DNA of 64,000 bases from Diphasiastrum complanatum (taxonomy: Eukaryota > Streptophyta > Lycopodiopsida > Lycopodiales > Lycopodiaceae): positions 6,077,599 through 6,141,598 of the forward strand of contig CM055108.1 of the NCBI GenBank assembly GCA_029204225.1, in the 5' to 3' direction. The first letter of the stretch is position 1; each line of letters begins with the position of its first letter. The position numbers and the translations under genes were made by a program. The notes under the pieces are model-generated. The model searched no databases. It was not told the DNA's origin and saw nothing but the letters and a program-made list of their open reading frames with translations. Shown one piece after another: positions 33,851-46,842 of this stretch.

Positions 33851-34186
33851 TAATCAAGTCGTAGATCACAATTGGTAGTTAGCGATAATGCGCTGTCATC
33901 CATCTAGTTAGGACTTCCCGAAAATTTACTTGCAAAGTAGTTAGGGCAAGTCTTTAGCTTCATATCATCTCATCCTTCGACATGTTCGACTCCTTCGACT
34001 TTCGTCGGAGTCATCTGATACGTCGGAGGTTGTCCGATATGTCGGAGCCACCTGATGAGTGATTCCCGAGTATTTATGCAGACTGTGTAGAAACACGAAT
34101 AAAATTGCAGAACTGGATAATCAATGGAAGTAGATTAGAGATCGATTATTCAAACGAATCACTCCTGATAGTAGAATAATCCAACA
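33851..34186 (-). repeat. Copia B1 5' LTR, part 2
   Basis: Continuation of the family B LTR beyond element C. On the minus strand it begins TGTTGGATTATTCTACTATC at 34186, matching the LTR start of copy 2 at 55937. It holds the variable TCGGAG-type repeats near 33975-34050. Confidence 0.85.
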
Positions 34187-34729
34187 GAGGATGCCCCTAG
34201 AGTCAAACCGGCCAAGCAACAAGAAACGAATAGTCAAATCCCTAATTGCTTCACCCTCGAGCCATAGTGACTGAATGCAAGAGAGGAGAGGTTCCTAGCC
34301 TTGGAAAACAAAAAACTAAACGAGGAGATGGGCGAGTTTCTATAGGAGAGATGACCCCAAAAGCGAGTTCCTCCTTTTGAGCTATTTCTCACTTCAGCTT
34401 CGATCGTTTGCGCAAGAGACTCTCTTGGAGCACATGCACAAACTCACCCTTTCCAACATGGTTTTCGAGGCAACTTTTGATTTGCATCGAGCTCAAATAC
34501 TTTTTTGTGCGGGACTAGTTATCGAGGCTTGGTTGTCAGATCAACATTTTATTCCATCTTTTTGATTGTCCTCAATAATGTCCAGCTTTGTACTCAGCCT
34601 TTGCTTGGGGCAACATCATTCTTTGCCCTTGGGTCTCTTGAGGCGTGTCTGTGTTAGCCTTGGGTCTCTTGAGGCGTGTATGTGTCAGCCTGTTGATGCC
34701 CTCATCATCCATCTCCTTCAGTGTCTTCT
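34187..34729. other. No recognisable gene; a 31-bp tandem pair
   Basis: Short frames here have no recognisable motif. A 31-bp unit starting CCTTGGGTCTCTTGAGG is repeated twice in tandem at 34627-34657 and 34658-34688 with two differences. Confidence 0.6.
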
Positions 34730-35260
34730 GGTAGTGAGTGAACAACAACCCATGATGTTATCAGAGATGCAATGGCCTCCATAGCATGAGATGGTGGGTT
34801 TCATGTCCTCAAAGAACAATGCGACGTTCTTCGTTCAACCACAAGTCACTATTCACACATGCGTGTTCTAGTGAAGGGCTTTGTACCTTGGCGGATATTG
34901 TTGTTGTTGACCCCACTCGCGTCGCTTTGTTATTTCGTATGCCTTCAAGCAACGAGAAGCACCCGAGGTGGGAGCTCAAGAAAAAGAAAGACACTGCTCT
35001 GATAGGCACCCTTTTGATGGATTCATTCCTCTTGTGATTGAGATGTGTGTGGCACCCTTCATTAACGTTTTGATGAATTCCTTCGCATGTGTGCCCATTG
35101 GGTGGCGGTAGAGTGTAAGGGCATTTTTGCTTCAACACTCATGTTTTTATTCAAACAACAAATTTCCATCACTTTGAAACATTGCTCAAGCCATGTCAAT
35201 CTTGCAAAGGCCGACGATGGATGGGTTGGCTTCTTCTCGCCCTCCCTTCACTAGCTAACT
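34730..35260 (+). pseudogene. Decayed tail of a LINE-like or repeat-encoded protein
   Basis: Across two frames the + strand reads VIRDAMASIA near 34757, then LADIVVVDPTRVALLFR near 34888, KKKDTALIGTLLMDSFL near 34980-35030, and ISITLKHCSSHVNLAKA near 35165-35220. I recall this order (ADVVIVDPTR, then a Lys-rich helix, then a final helix near the C-terminus) from repetitive plant proteins usually found behind a LINE-type reverse transcriptase. No RT domain is seen here, so the link is from memory and unproven. Stops and frame changes show it is dead. Confidence 0.4.
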
Positions 35261-35564
35261 TGCCATCGGTCCTCCTTTTTGATTTGTTGCAGTCAACTGG
35301 CAAAGCTCCATTGGCAACAACACATTTTTTTTTTTGCTACTAATATGATTCTACTGTCATCTTAGTTGAATTAGATGCTTCACACTTGTTAATCTTAGAT
35401 TTCTTTAAATTTCTCCCAATACTTCTCTTTCTTTGTCATCAATGTCTTTATAGGTTTTTGATGAATAAATGAGGGGGCTTCTTCTTCTTCCTTTTTAAAA
35501 ATCCCAAATCCTTGACCTTCAGCACCATAAGCCCTTGGCCTTAACTAAAGCACCATGATGTCAC

Positions 35565-35627
35565 TTTTAGGGTTTAGGGAGCTTAATGCTGCTTTTAGGG
35601 TTTAGATTTGCCTATTTTAGGGTTTAG
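35565..35627 (+). promoter_or_regulatory. Telo-box cluster in the presumed TAF13 promoter
   Basis: Three TTTTAGGGTTTAG motifs start at about 35565, 35593 and 35614, with a fourth related word (ATTAGGGTTTG) near 35882, 80 bases before the start codon. The complement AAACCCTA is the plant telo-box, common near transcription starts of growth-linked and housekeeping genes. The rest of 35261-35959 holds no gene. Confidence 0.55.
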
Positions 35628-35959
35628 ATTAGAGCAATGGCATTCTTTAGCGTTCAGCATGCTCGAGGGAAGCACAGAGGTGAAAACAGCAATTCAATAC
35701 TGCTCTTTATCTAGGCTTTGATGATTGTCTTTCTATGCATAAACATCAACAGAAAAGAATTAGATCGTATCGAATGATCACCATCACACCTTCCTCTGCG
35801 GAGTACTGTACAATTTTCAAAAGCTCGATCAAGTACAGCCGCAAATCTCATTTCGTACTAGTATTGATTTGAATAGGAAGTATTAGGGTTTGAAGCATTG
35901 GACGTGGGGCCGTTTTGGCTCTTATCCAAGGAGCAAAGATCAGATTGGAGCCTGCACTC

Positions 35960-38900
35960 ATGGCAGGACAGTTGCCCGCCGTATCTGCCTCTGCAACACC
36001 ATCTACAACTCCGTCAAAGTTAAAAGTAGGTGGAGCAGGTCAATCGCAAGAAGGCTCGCTCAAGCGCAAAAGAGGCATTTTCAGTAAAGATCGTAAGTGC
36101 CGAACTTTGTCTCTCCTTTCTCATTATGTTCCATGTTGGACTCATTTTCATACATTTCAGTTCATTGTTTCTATATTGGAAAACATAAAGATGTTTCTTG
36201 CTTGCCGTTTATGTGCCTCACCAATTCATGCCTTCGTTATATTTTCCCTTTATTTATGTGATGTTTCATCATCTCGATGAATGGGCAGTTATTATTTGGT
36301 ATTTGAGGTAGGCGGTGGTATCAAAGAACAAAATTTTTTTGTTCTGAGATATAAGGTTATTGCTTTCAGATAGGAGCAGGAATGTGAAGTGACGATTAAA
36401 TGCGTGAGGTGGTTTTTTCATATCGAAATTTAGAATGTTTTTCCTTATCTTGTGTAACAACCTGCTTGTTTTGAAGGATAGTACTTAGCCAAGTCCATTT
36501 AGATGTGAAGTAGTCACTAAATGGATAGAGGTCGCTGTTTATATCAAATCTATTTATTTTCTTTTCTTATCTTGTGTGAAGACCTGCTTGTTTTGCGGGA
36601 GAGTACTAGGTCAATTCCATTCTTGTAGTGATTACTTGCATATAGGTTTTTTTTCTATATCATAATCTATTATGTTCCTTTCTTATCTTGCGTGAGACTC
36701 GCTTGTTTTGCAGAGTACTTAGCAAGTAGTATCTCATGAAATTGTGACTAAGGCTTAATGCAAAACGTGGGTTTCACTAAGTAGTTTTGCATTTTCATGT
36801 TGTGCAGTGCGGTTGATGATGTATGGTTTTGGTGATGATCCAGATGTAAGTTATCTTGTTCCCTTTAATATCTCTACAGCTTGAATAGGCCACTTTACTT
36901 GCTATATGATACACTTCCTATAGCAACGGGTGAACGATGTCCTACATGTTGGATCTTTAGGTGTAAAATCTGGAGTGTAATGGTTTGTTGTGTCATTGAT
37001 TGTGTCCATCATTTGTCTTATGTAATGTATATGTAAAGTGTGAAATTCAATGTAAATCTGACTCAATGGTGTCATTTATGTTGTTGGGCCTATGGTCTAA
37101 AGTCAAAATAACTTATGTTTTGAGTTGCTAGACACCATTTAATAGCTATGGAGGTGTTAGAGTAGCACTGGGGTGGTGGTCAAGTCAAACTAAGGCGACT
37201 AAATGATTAGTCTTGACCACTTTCGAGTGGAGGAACTAGAAGGTATAACCCTAGCCAACATAGAGGAGAATAAGATATGCAGCAAGGGTGCTACGAGATA
37301 GCCTAGCACAGCTAAATGCAAGTCGCATTCTTTTTGTATGTGATGTGTATAAAAACTCTAATGTGTGACGTAACAACTAGTCATATGTTGTGTGCATCAA
37401 ACTCTAGTCCTCTCTATGTGTGAGCATTTATGGGCTTTCTCTAGACCCCCAACATGGCGTCCTAGTATGTAAGATCACCCTAGATAGTGTACGGACTATA
37501 ATTTGAGAGAAAGGGTATGCCTTATGTAAAGGTATCCTTGTTTACATTTACATGTGTAGATCAAGCTATGTGTTTTTGTTTACTTGGTTCAACATCTAAC
37601 TCCTTGATGTCCTTGTTTGCTTTTGTGTTATAAATTTTGTCAAAATAATTATTTGCTAAGTTTTTTTTTTTGATTTGCTCCTTGTCTTGTTTTCAAATGA
37701 CTTGAGATTTGTCCTCCAAAATATTGAATTTGATTTGCATAAGATAATTTTGCCTCTCCATCCTTGCTTATGCAAGAAATGCTTGGAATTTTGTAGATGC
37801 TATCTTACCTTGTGTTGGCATGTATCAAGTGCATGCTTGAAACAAATGTTGTTGTTGAATCGGGGTAGCCATTTTTGAGATTGTAGAAGTACTTTTTTAT
37901 ATCAAAATGTGATGAAGTTTTCAATGTATCTAATCTATAGTTTCAACTATTATCAATTAGTTTTTAGATGACTGCTTGAAAAGTGGAGTGATTTATTTGG
38001 GAGAGCCTAATGTTTTCTTCGAAACGTTGTGTCGAGAATCGAGATTGAAGAGAAATTTGCTTTGTTGTTTGTACTTGTGCTTTGGTGTTCATACTAATCG
38101 CTACATTTCTTTGTACAGCCTATTCCCGAGACAGTGATGTTGATGGAAGACATTTTGATTGACTATATCACCGACATGGTGAGTACTTAACTTAGACTTG
38201 AGGTTATTTACCCTAGTGCCTAGTGGATATGAAAGAATTTTTTTTCAAGTGTTTTGTTTTGCCAATATGTATTGATGTAGCCTTTTATAGCACGAGTCCC
38301 TTTGTGTAGAATCCCATATTGTGTAGAGCACCAATCCAATATTTCAATGAAGAAAGATACAATTTTCACGTACAGTATCCTTAAACTTTTTCAGCTTGAT
38401 ATTAGGTATCTTAGTTCTAGTTTGGGCCTTTGAGTTGTGATGCATTGAGTGACTCCTCTCAATTACAATTCACTCGCTAACATTACCTGGAAAATCAAAG
38501 AGTTTCTAATTTTGCATAGTGGTTTAAATTATTCCATAGAAATTGGTACAAGGTGCAAGAGAGGCAATAGGTTGATGTCTAGTTTCAATATTTGACAATA
38601 GAAAATGATGCATTTCCTTTACTTGTAAGTGGTTAAACTTGGAGCCATTACTTCACTTGTTTATGCAAAGAGGTGTTACATGGAAGTTTAACTTGCAAAG
38701 GCGATTCTATTGGGAAATCTAGTAATTAGAATGCAGGAATAGTTCAATATTAAAAGTGTCAATGTTTCCTCGAATTGATAGGCCCGATTCGAATCGAAAA
38801 AAATTTGGGGCCATTTTTTTTGCAATCTTTTTGTTTTGTTGATATAATAAAAAAATGAATAAATGTGGAAATCTCTCATGTACATGACCCAAACTAGTGC

Positions 38901-41900
38901 AAAAACTTAAAATTAGTCAAATGGTATATTCATTAAATTAATGTGCAAGCCACAGAGCTTTCTTATATTGGATCCATGTGAATTATTCATGTCCAAGGGC
39001 TTGTTTTATAGGTGTACGATGGCCGTTTATCATATCAAAGTTTAACACCTTGATTCATTCACATGATTACTTGTCTATTTATCAATATTGGCTTTTTATA
39101 AGTTTTTTCCTGTTAGGTATCATGGAATTGTTGAGCACCCATATCTCTATGTTATTAGACGTAGGCGTTAATTGTTTGATTTGCCATGTACGAAGGTATT
39201 GTACATGCGTGTGGCTGGCTAGCTCATCTATTGGGTGTATGTAAGTAATTGCATGGACCGTATTACTTAATGTAATCAAAGGACTGATTACATAGACGGA
39301 CGAATGTGTTTGTTCATCTCATTGACAACTTCTAGATGGTTTAAGGACCGATCATCTTAGGTACACAAATGTATTGTCCACTTAGTAGGACAATCTATTG
39401 AAGGCATTGACGAGTGTATTATTTGCTTATACAACGCTATATTATCAAATGTAGTAATGGTTAAGTGTAGGTTAAGGTTTGGGACATCCAGGGACCATAT
39501 ATGATACTTTTATGGTTAGGGTTTGTGCCATAAGAACAGACATCAAATCTTATTTGATTAAAGTGAGCCGTAGCTTGTTGGAAAGAAGCTTGAGAGCTCT
39601 TCGATGGTGTCTTTGTATGGCACATGCAGTGACTGGAAGTGAAGTCACGACTAAAAGTGTTATTTGTAGCAAATGAGTTGTCTGAATAACCTCGTGTAAA
39701 AAAATGAGTCTTGTACGTAGTCCTTCATCAATGTGCATATGTATGCAAAAATAATTGTGTTGTAGATTATACATGTTGTGGAATTTCAAATGAAGTTTCG
39801 GGCAATTTCAAAGTTTGTATCGATGAAGTTTTCAGGGCATACAGTTCCCCTAGGCCCATTGTCATGAATATTAGGGCACGAAGTTGATAGGCACACTTAT
39901 GTCCTTCAAAAGTGTCACATTCCTTATTGTTAAGGATCTTTTACGATCCTCCAAAAGATTATACATAAAGGCTAATGACACTCATTATATAGCTTTTGAT
40001 TATTGAGATGCTTGGGCTCTTCATGGGAGAACTTGATCAAATTTCTTGTAGGGCTTTGTCTAGGATTGTATTTGGTGATCTATGATGGAGATTGTTCATT
40101 GTTTTTCGATTATGGCCTTTCTATGCATTATGTGATGCCATATACGTGAATCTGTTCATAACTTGGTATTGGAGCACTTTTCTTGGCCTTCGAGTTGGGT
40201 GCCCATTTTCTTTTAACGCTGTCTAGCTCATCAATGTACAATCCAAAAGGAACTGGTAAAAGAGAGCAGCCCTATGTTGGCCCTATTATTCTCTACAATT
40301 GTCACACTTATGTTTTGTTTGGATCATTAGATTCGAATAGCTTAGGGACAAATATGATTATCTAAGCCATTGTTTGGAAACCCTAATTTCTCAATTTGAA
40401 TTAAATCATCTTAATCGTATTTGTTGGTGACAGTACATTATAGATGTAGCCCACGTTTCAGGAATTAGGGTTAAGCCTATTTGTCCTCTTGGTCTATATC
40501 ATAGAGAGGATAGTCCAATTCCTCTCGGCCCTGCTACATCACAAGGTACATTCCAACTATGCATGACGCACGTTACAAAGACTCAACAAATTCGGCAAAC
40601 ATTTCACAAAAAATCTGCAAAAACACAATGAGCTAGCCCTTATCTCGTAAGAGGACCCAAATGGCAATTGTCTATGACTTGGCAACATCATTTTCATACA
40701 TAGTTTCACTAATATGCATAGTAGATCATTTTCATTGAGTGAAACTTCGTTTCGAAACGGTCCATTTCAAATGGATTGTATGAAACAATTAAAAAAACCT
40801 CATTTAAATTTTTTTTTTCTAGTTTTAAACATTTCTTTAGCTGTATTTGGTAATGTTGTTTTTTTGTTGTGCAAGAGGGCATAGAAATTAGTGTATTGCT
40901 TGTTTTAGAATCAGTGTTAGAACTTAGATTAGTGTGTTTTTGCCATAGTGTAGAAGGCTATATAATATTAAGTGAGTAGAACATTATGTCGTAGCTAGTA
41001 GTGAGACAACTAGAAAACAAATTTTTTTACTCCTTAAGTTTCTTCCTCTTGCCACTCATTGTAGTGGGTAGAGGGAGAGATTGTGAGCATTTTGTTGGGT
41101 TAGTTGATCAAAGGCTAGTTCTTTAAATCCTTGAGTTATGTCTATTTAGTTAGAATCTTGAGTTCGCTTTAAGTGATCGAATGAAGTATGTAAACAAATA
41201 TTGATTTCCTAGGAAATCAAAATGTAAATCTTTTAGGCTAATATGTGTTTGCAAGGAAATGACCGTGCATTGCATTTTATGTATTATCCTAGTGGTATGT
41301 AGCTTCTTTCATTTCTTTGATAATCTATGAGCACCTTTTCAGCTATATCGTGCTCACTTAATTGTTGTGGCAGATTCATAAATCTCAAGATGTTGCTTCT
41401 AGAAGAGGAAAACTATCAACTGAGGATATCATGTTCCTTGTGCGTAAAGTGAGTTGCTTTAACCTTCATGTATTGTTTTCAGCATTGTAAAAGATAAAAG
41501 CTTGACTATTCTACAAATATGAAGTGCTTTGCAAAGCAACAATACTAGATGAGATTTCCTCCATTTGAAACTAGCAAGTAGATGTGGTGTTTATGACAAG
41601 TGTCATTTGGGATTGTGCTCAGGTTAAGAACAATGCTACATTGTGTATAGAACATTTCAGTTATGAACTGAAGGTTTCATATAAAAACTCTTCTAGCATT
41701 TGAAATATAACGTTCTTGTATTATGTGCTTTTCTTCCAAGAAGTTAAGGGTAATGGCTTGCCACCAAGATCCAGTAGAAAGATACTTGGCATACAAAACA
41801 ACTCCTCAAACATGTAAATGCTATTGTGACAATACACGGTAGAGATTTTTTGTTGCAGCATATTTTTCTCTCCAGTGACTTTCTTTCGTCAAGGATGTCA

Positions 41901-44900
41901 GGTCTGATCTTTCCATAGACATTATCAAATGTTCTAAGAGAGGACATATTTTGCTCATTGGCGATTTAAAGGCAAGAACTACTCCATGCCAAGTTGAGTC
42001 CCAGGTTCCAAGACTTTAAAAAATAATTTGGGACTTGTCACATCATATGGCGAGTAACTATTACAGCTGGGCGAAGCCTATGAGTTAGCCACTTATAGTG
42101 GCCTAGCTTGTTGGCCAGACTTCGGAAGTTATACATGCCACTCTGATAGTGGCGATCACAGTGTCTTTTATTACGTCATGGGGTCACCATCTATTTTTTT
42201 GATATCGACTTTTGAATCTACCACGTCACTCTGTCAGACCACTCATTCCTTACTCTCTGTCTTGGCACAGCTTTACAACCACCTCATCCCATCATTGATT
42301 GTGCACCAAGATACTCCTTCAATCAGAGCCACGCTCTAAAGAGAGAACAGCCTCTTGTTAGAGAGAGAACTGCTTGTTCTAGATAGAGAATTACTCGTTA
42401 AAAAAAGAGAATGTGAAAAACATCATTTTTTTCTCAATTTTCTTGGGAAACTTGTGGAAAAGGAAGATCAGAGGTGGATTGCTATTATATATCAATAGAG
42501 GAGCTAGCTAGCACATTTTTCAGATCAATATAGGGCAGCAAAGTTGGCACCACACAAAAACGGCTAAAAATAGGGTTTTTTTTCTAGTTTTGGGCACTTT
42601 TTTAATAAGAAAACGCTTAGAACTTTGTCTTCAAGGCCATGTAAATGGACCAGGTTATGGAGACACCTTTCTAGCCCAAATATGCTGCCTAGGAAGAGGT
42701 CTAAAGAAAAATGTGCACAGACTGATCTGTTTTGAGCAAAATTCCATTTTTTGAGCATTTTTTAGGGTTTTGAATTGGAAGCTGAAATCTGGCTTGGAGA
42801 TTCCCTAGAGGTGGGCGACCTACTGTGGATACAGCCTCAACAAATTTTCAGATCTGATTGCAAGTGATTACATCTGATTCAAGGCTGTTTTTTGACCTTC
42901 TTTGGGCCGGAAGTCTAAAAATTTGTAGCAGCCCCTGATTTGCGGGTTTTGAAGGCTGAATATTTTTCAACCTGTGGCTTTTTTGACTTCTTTGAGCCGG
43001 AAGTCCAAAAATTTGTGGCAGCCCCTAGATTTTTGGGTTTTGAAGGCTGCAACTGTTCTATCGTGTTTGAATGCTGATTGGCAGTCCATGTATGACATGA
43101 CATGAATCATCAAGATTACGTACTAATCTATCCTTTGTGAATGCTGCTTTTTTTGTTTGTTTGTTTTTTTCCTTTCTGTGTGAATATCATGCTTTTGTAC
43201 TATTTTTGAAAAAGAGGGAGTGAGAGTTTGTCTGTGTCGACAATCTTGTTACTTCCCTGTTACCTACTTGGCACGTTTCTTGTATTCAATCATAGTGGAT
43301 GACTGTGTTGATATTCCTTTCAGCCCACCAATTGCACTCCAATCACTGCCTGATAGCCCTGCTCATGACCGTAACCCTAGTACAGTCAGGGCTAGTTTGC
43401 CTGCTGTACTTCGTCCATGCAAGCCTGCATGGATAGAATGGAGAAGTCCATGCATGAGACACAAAAGTTGCTCGAATATGTTACAGGGAAATTACGTGTC
43501 ATTGTCTTAGTACCTTCCACCTCACCCGTCTCAGTTTCCGATGGAGTGTTCGTCTTGCATATTCTTCTTATCTCGTTCCTTTCCATGAAGATAAAGACAT
43601 AAAGCCCACTAGGTATGTTGAGAATACTCCGTAGAGAATGGAACTTATTAAGTGGCAAATCTCTGTAAGGAGAATGCACATCCTAGCTTGGAATCATCTA
43701 TTTTTGAGATGTTGGAGCTTGGTTAGGCTGTTGTAAGTCTATGAACAATCAACCTGGTACAAATGAGGCTAGTAGCTCTATTTATAGTTTCAGAGGAGTC
43801 CACCTTGATTGAGTAGGGTTTCAATATGTGCCCCATCTTTAATCTTAACAATAGTCTCTCAATAATCATGTGACCATAAATTCTAATAGTGAAAGATGGG
43901 TCAATAGCGAGATCAAATAAGCTACCTAGGGGACCAAATGCCAAATAATAACTTATGAACCCAGGGTGACTTGAAGAAGAACCAGATCTGACCAATTCCG
44001 TACATCAGTGAAACAAGATATGCATATTGCAGGGAGGCTATCAACTGCGTCCCTAGGGTTCCAATCAGAAAGGACGTGACAGGTGTGGAGCCAATAATGT
44101 ATTAGAAGGAGGATACATCAATTTGAAAGCTCGTTAGCATCAAAACTACATGAGTGTAGCAACAATTGGCAATGAATTGATTATTCTCCAAAATAAAACA
44201 CATTATGGATGACACTGGATCTCTTTGCAGTGTCCTGTTACAAAGAAAAGATTACTGTCAAGGCTCTTCTATGAAACTAAAACTCAGCTTTTCAAAAGGT
44301 AAACTGACAAATGAACCTGATAGATGGTTGTTTATAGGGTACTATGCTGCATTGTCTTTCCTGGCTTAAAGATCACATATGTTCTTAAGTGGCTGGGACC
44401 TTCTCCTTGGCTATATGGCAAAAATGGACCTTTGATCAACCATATAGTTGAAGCCACGAACTTTCAATTAGCAAACAACCACATTATAAGACAATAGTCT
44501 CAACTTGGCCGAGGTAAATAAATTATTAGCCCAAATATTAGTCGTTCTTTGAAATGCATGTGGAGTATTGTTGGCCAAATACTTTCCTTTTGAAATGGCC
44601 TTTCATAGCAACTAAGTCAACATGATCGTTCAAGCGAAAAATCGTTTATCGTCAATCAATGAATGTAGAAAAATCGCCTAAAGCACAAAAACTGGTGGAG
44701 GCTTGGAGCCAGCATAGTTTGACATCAGACTGATTTAAAATCTCTCATTCTGTGTGCAAGTTGAGATATCTCTGCAGGGCCAGGAGTAAGTTTGTTTAGG
44801 TTTATAATTTATTTATTTGGTCCTCTTTCGAAAAGCAATGTCCCCTTTTCCAGATAGTCTTTTGGCAGACTTTTTTTTTTGATATTTTAACATTTCAATG

Positions 44901-45747
44901 GAGTAGTGATAAGTGGTGTAATGAGGGGATTTTCTCTATCCACGTTCATGATTTCTTTGCATTCGTTGTGCTCGTTTTTTGCTTGTTTGGTGTCAGTTTT
45001 AGTCAGATTTGAAGTGTTCAATCTGTCCATCTGTTGAGACCATAAGACTCAACCTGTCTAAAGTATTTTTAATTTGCTCAAGTATTGCTCAATTTGAAGG
45101 TTTGCTTACTACCACTTTTCATATAGACTACTTCTGGTAGATTCTACCACAGATTCGGTAAGTATTTAAATCCGTGTGCCTTTGTATTATTTCTTTGGTA
45201 GGCTAGGATGCGTGGCAACACATACACGAGCTGAAATATGTTAACATTTATTATAATCATAGCGTTATGCTGAGTTTACTTTGATGGAAAAATCCAAGCT
45301 ACATGGTTCAGGTAGGACAAGGATGCTAGCCTGTTGTAGATTTTTACTTTATCAGTAAGGGTGCTGTGCTGCGGTTTCAGTAAGATTGTGGCTGATAGTT
45401 TTGTGGGTCCTATTGCTGTGAGGTAGTAATACGGCAAATGTTATGGTGAATCTCCCAATGGCAAAGTTATCCTGTAAAAGAAAGGAAAACTCTACCTGCA
45501 TCTTCGTTGACCATAGATGGTTTTGACAATTATGGTGAAAGGTGAATAGCCCTATTTCAACTCGGAAGTCTTATAAGTGGTTCATAGGACCATCTTTCCT
45601 TACAAGTTTGATGTATTTGACTTTGGTTTCTATCAGGATGCTCGCAAGTTTGCAAGGGTGAAGGAACTCCTTGCCATGAATGAGGAACTGAAGAGAGCGA
45701 GGAAAGCGTTCGAGATTGATGAAGAGAAGTTTGTAAATGAAGAATAA
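35960..45747 (+). CDS. TAF13: TFIID subunit 13 (TBP-associated factor 13), five exons
   Basis: Coding exons are 35960-36092, 36808-36845, 38119-38178, 41374-41448 and 45637-45747, joined by GT-AG introns, giving 138 residues. Landmarks: a Ser/Thr-rich N-terminus, KRKRGIFSKDL, then the histone fold beginning LRLMMYGFGDD, then PIPETVMLMEDILIDYITDM, then HKSQDVASRRGKLSTEDIMF, then ARKFARVKELLAMNEELKRA. These match the highly conserved TAF13 family, which pairs with TAF11 inside TFIID to help load TBP at core promoters in the nucleus. Length fits plant TAF13 (about 125-140). ATG 35960 is chosen because the frame upstream has no other ATG. Introns of 715, 1273, 3195 and 4188 bp are long for a small gene. 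Every junction keeps the frame and no stop is present, so it looks functional. Confidence 0.94.
38179..41373 (+). other. TAF13 intron 3
   Basis: 3195 bp, GT at 38179 and AG at 41372-41373, T-rich before the acceptor. I see no transposon protein domain, LTR pair or RNA gene inside it. Open frames of 60-90 codons look random. Confidence 0.75.
41449..45636 (+). other. TAF13 intron 4 with repeat debris
   Basis: 4188 bp, GT at 41449 and AG at 45635-45636. It holds a diverged tandem pair (42883-42959 and 42976-43050; shared words GCCGGAAGT and GCAGCCCCT). A block at about 42040-42420 has LTR-like short inverted words. Near 43417 a frame starts MQACMDRMEKSMHETQKLLE, a coiled-coil-like stretch that may be a Gag relic. 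None of these can be assigned to a family. Confidence 0.55.
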
Positions 45748-46842
45748 AAGCACTTTAATAAATCACAGCATGACATGAGGCAGTTTCTTGAGGTTTATGT
45801 GAGGGTTGTTGCACAGCTGAAGCTTCTTCAGGATTCTCGCATCAAGCAGTTGTCAAGTCGTCTACGTATCTGAAGTAGCATTTGCTTCTTACCGTCGGTT
45901 CTCTATGAGATATAGAGGTCATACATAATGTGGTTTTATATCTCATGACTTAACCCATATCAAATTTTAAGTGATCGGTTACAGCAGAGATGACAAACAT
46001 TGTTTCTGTGCGCCAGTTCTTTAATTGGGTTACTGCTTTCATGTGCTCATTTCAGGTAAAGGGTGACTACTGACATTTTCCAATGCTCTGTTGGAGGTTC
46101 TATCTTTCCTACTAGTATCATTCTATATGAATTCTCAACCATCTGAACCTCGCTTCCAGATATGGCTTCTGTAGTCAGTCCTTTGTAGCTTCTTCATAAG
46201 AAAAAACAGACCAATTGTTAATGACCCATGAAATATACAAGTTTTTAAGCTGGACATTTTAGTTCATGAAGCAATGGCAATGCTTTTTTTTTTTCAGAGA
46301 TAATACAGCATGGGATTACTTATCGGCACTTTTGAATAATTTGTTGGGACTTCTTTTTATATAATTACCTAGTGATTTGGTGCTCAATTCCTTGTAGCAA
46401 CTGAAACTTGATAACAGGCGATTCAGCTGAGTAAATTCACTACCTCACATTTGGATTTGAGTAACACACATCTAAAGTTACGACTAATTTTTTGAAGTAT
46501 TTTGGGTATGATTGTGCATCTAGAGCTATTATCAATCATCTATCAAGTAAGACAGTGGTGTTCTTTAAACTCCAGGTGGAGTATAATTTTCGTCCCTGCC
46601 TAGCAAGGACTACAGAGAACTATTTGTTCACAAAATCAAGATGCTGGTCTAAGTCAACTAGCTAACCAAAATGCATGACAGATTTGCAGTCGGTGAAGCA
46701 GGCGCCCATCTATTGTTTGCATGTGAGTTTTTTATGCCACTATTTGAATGTTTATGATTAAGAATTGTGGCTTGGTACATAGTTAAAATCTCATAAAGTA
46801 GGAAATTTTTGCAATTTATTATTTTTTTGTAACATCCAAAGA
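45748..46842 (+). other. TAF13 3' UTR and downstream spacer
   Basis: AATAAA signals overlap the stop codon (45743-45748) and recur at about 45756. A 41-codon open stretch continues in the reading frame after the stop, to TGA at 45871. From about 45900 to 46842 no gene is recognised. Confidence 0.5.

Larger units (their letters stand above)
23170..34186 (-). mobile_element. Copia family B copy 1, interrupted by element C
   Basis: A minus-strand Copia: truncated 3' LTR (about 23170-23322), RNase H, RT, integrase, protease and gag (to 27029), leader with primer site, and 5' LTR starting at 27234. The 5' LTR is cut by element C (27827-33850) and resumes at 33851, ending ...CCAACA at 34186, about 929 bp in total. 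Many stops and deletions make it inactive. A second, rearranged copy lies at 53255-60090. Confidence 0.9.

Noticed and set aside
37172-37222. Inverted repeat GTGGTCAAG/CTTGACCAC in TAF13 intron 2 as a MITE
   Set aside because: Arms are only 9 bp with a 27-base loop and no target duplication; could be chance.
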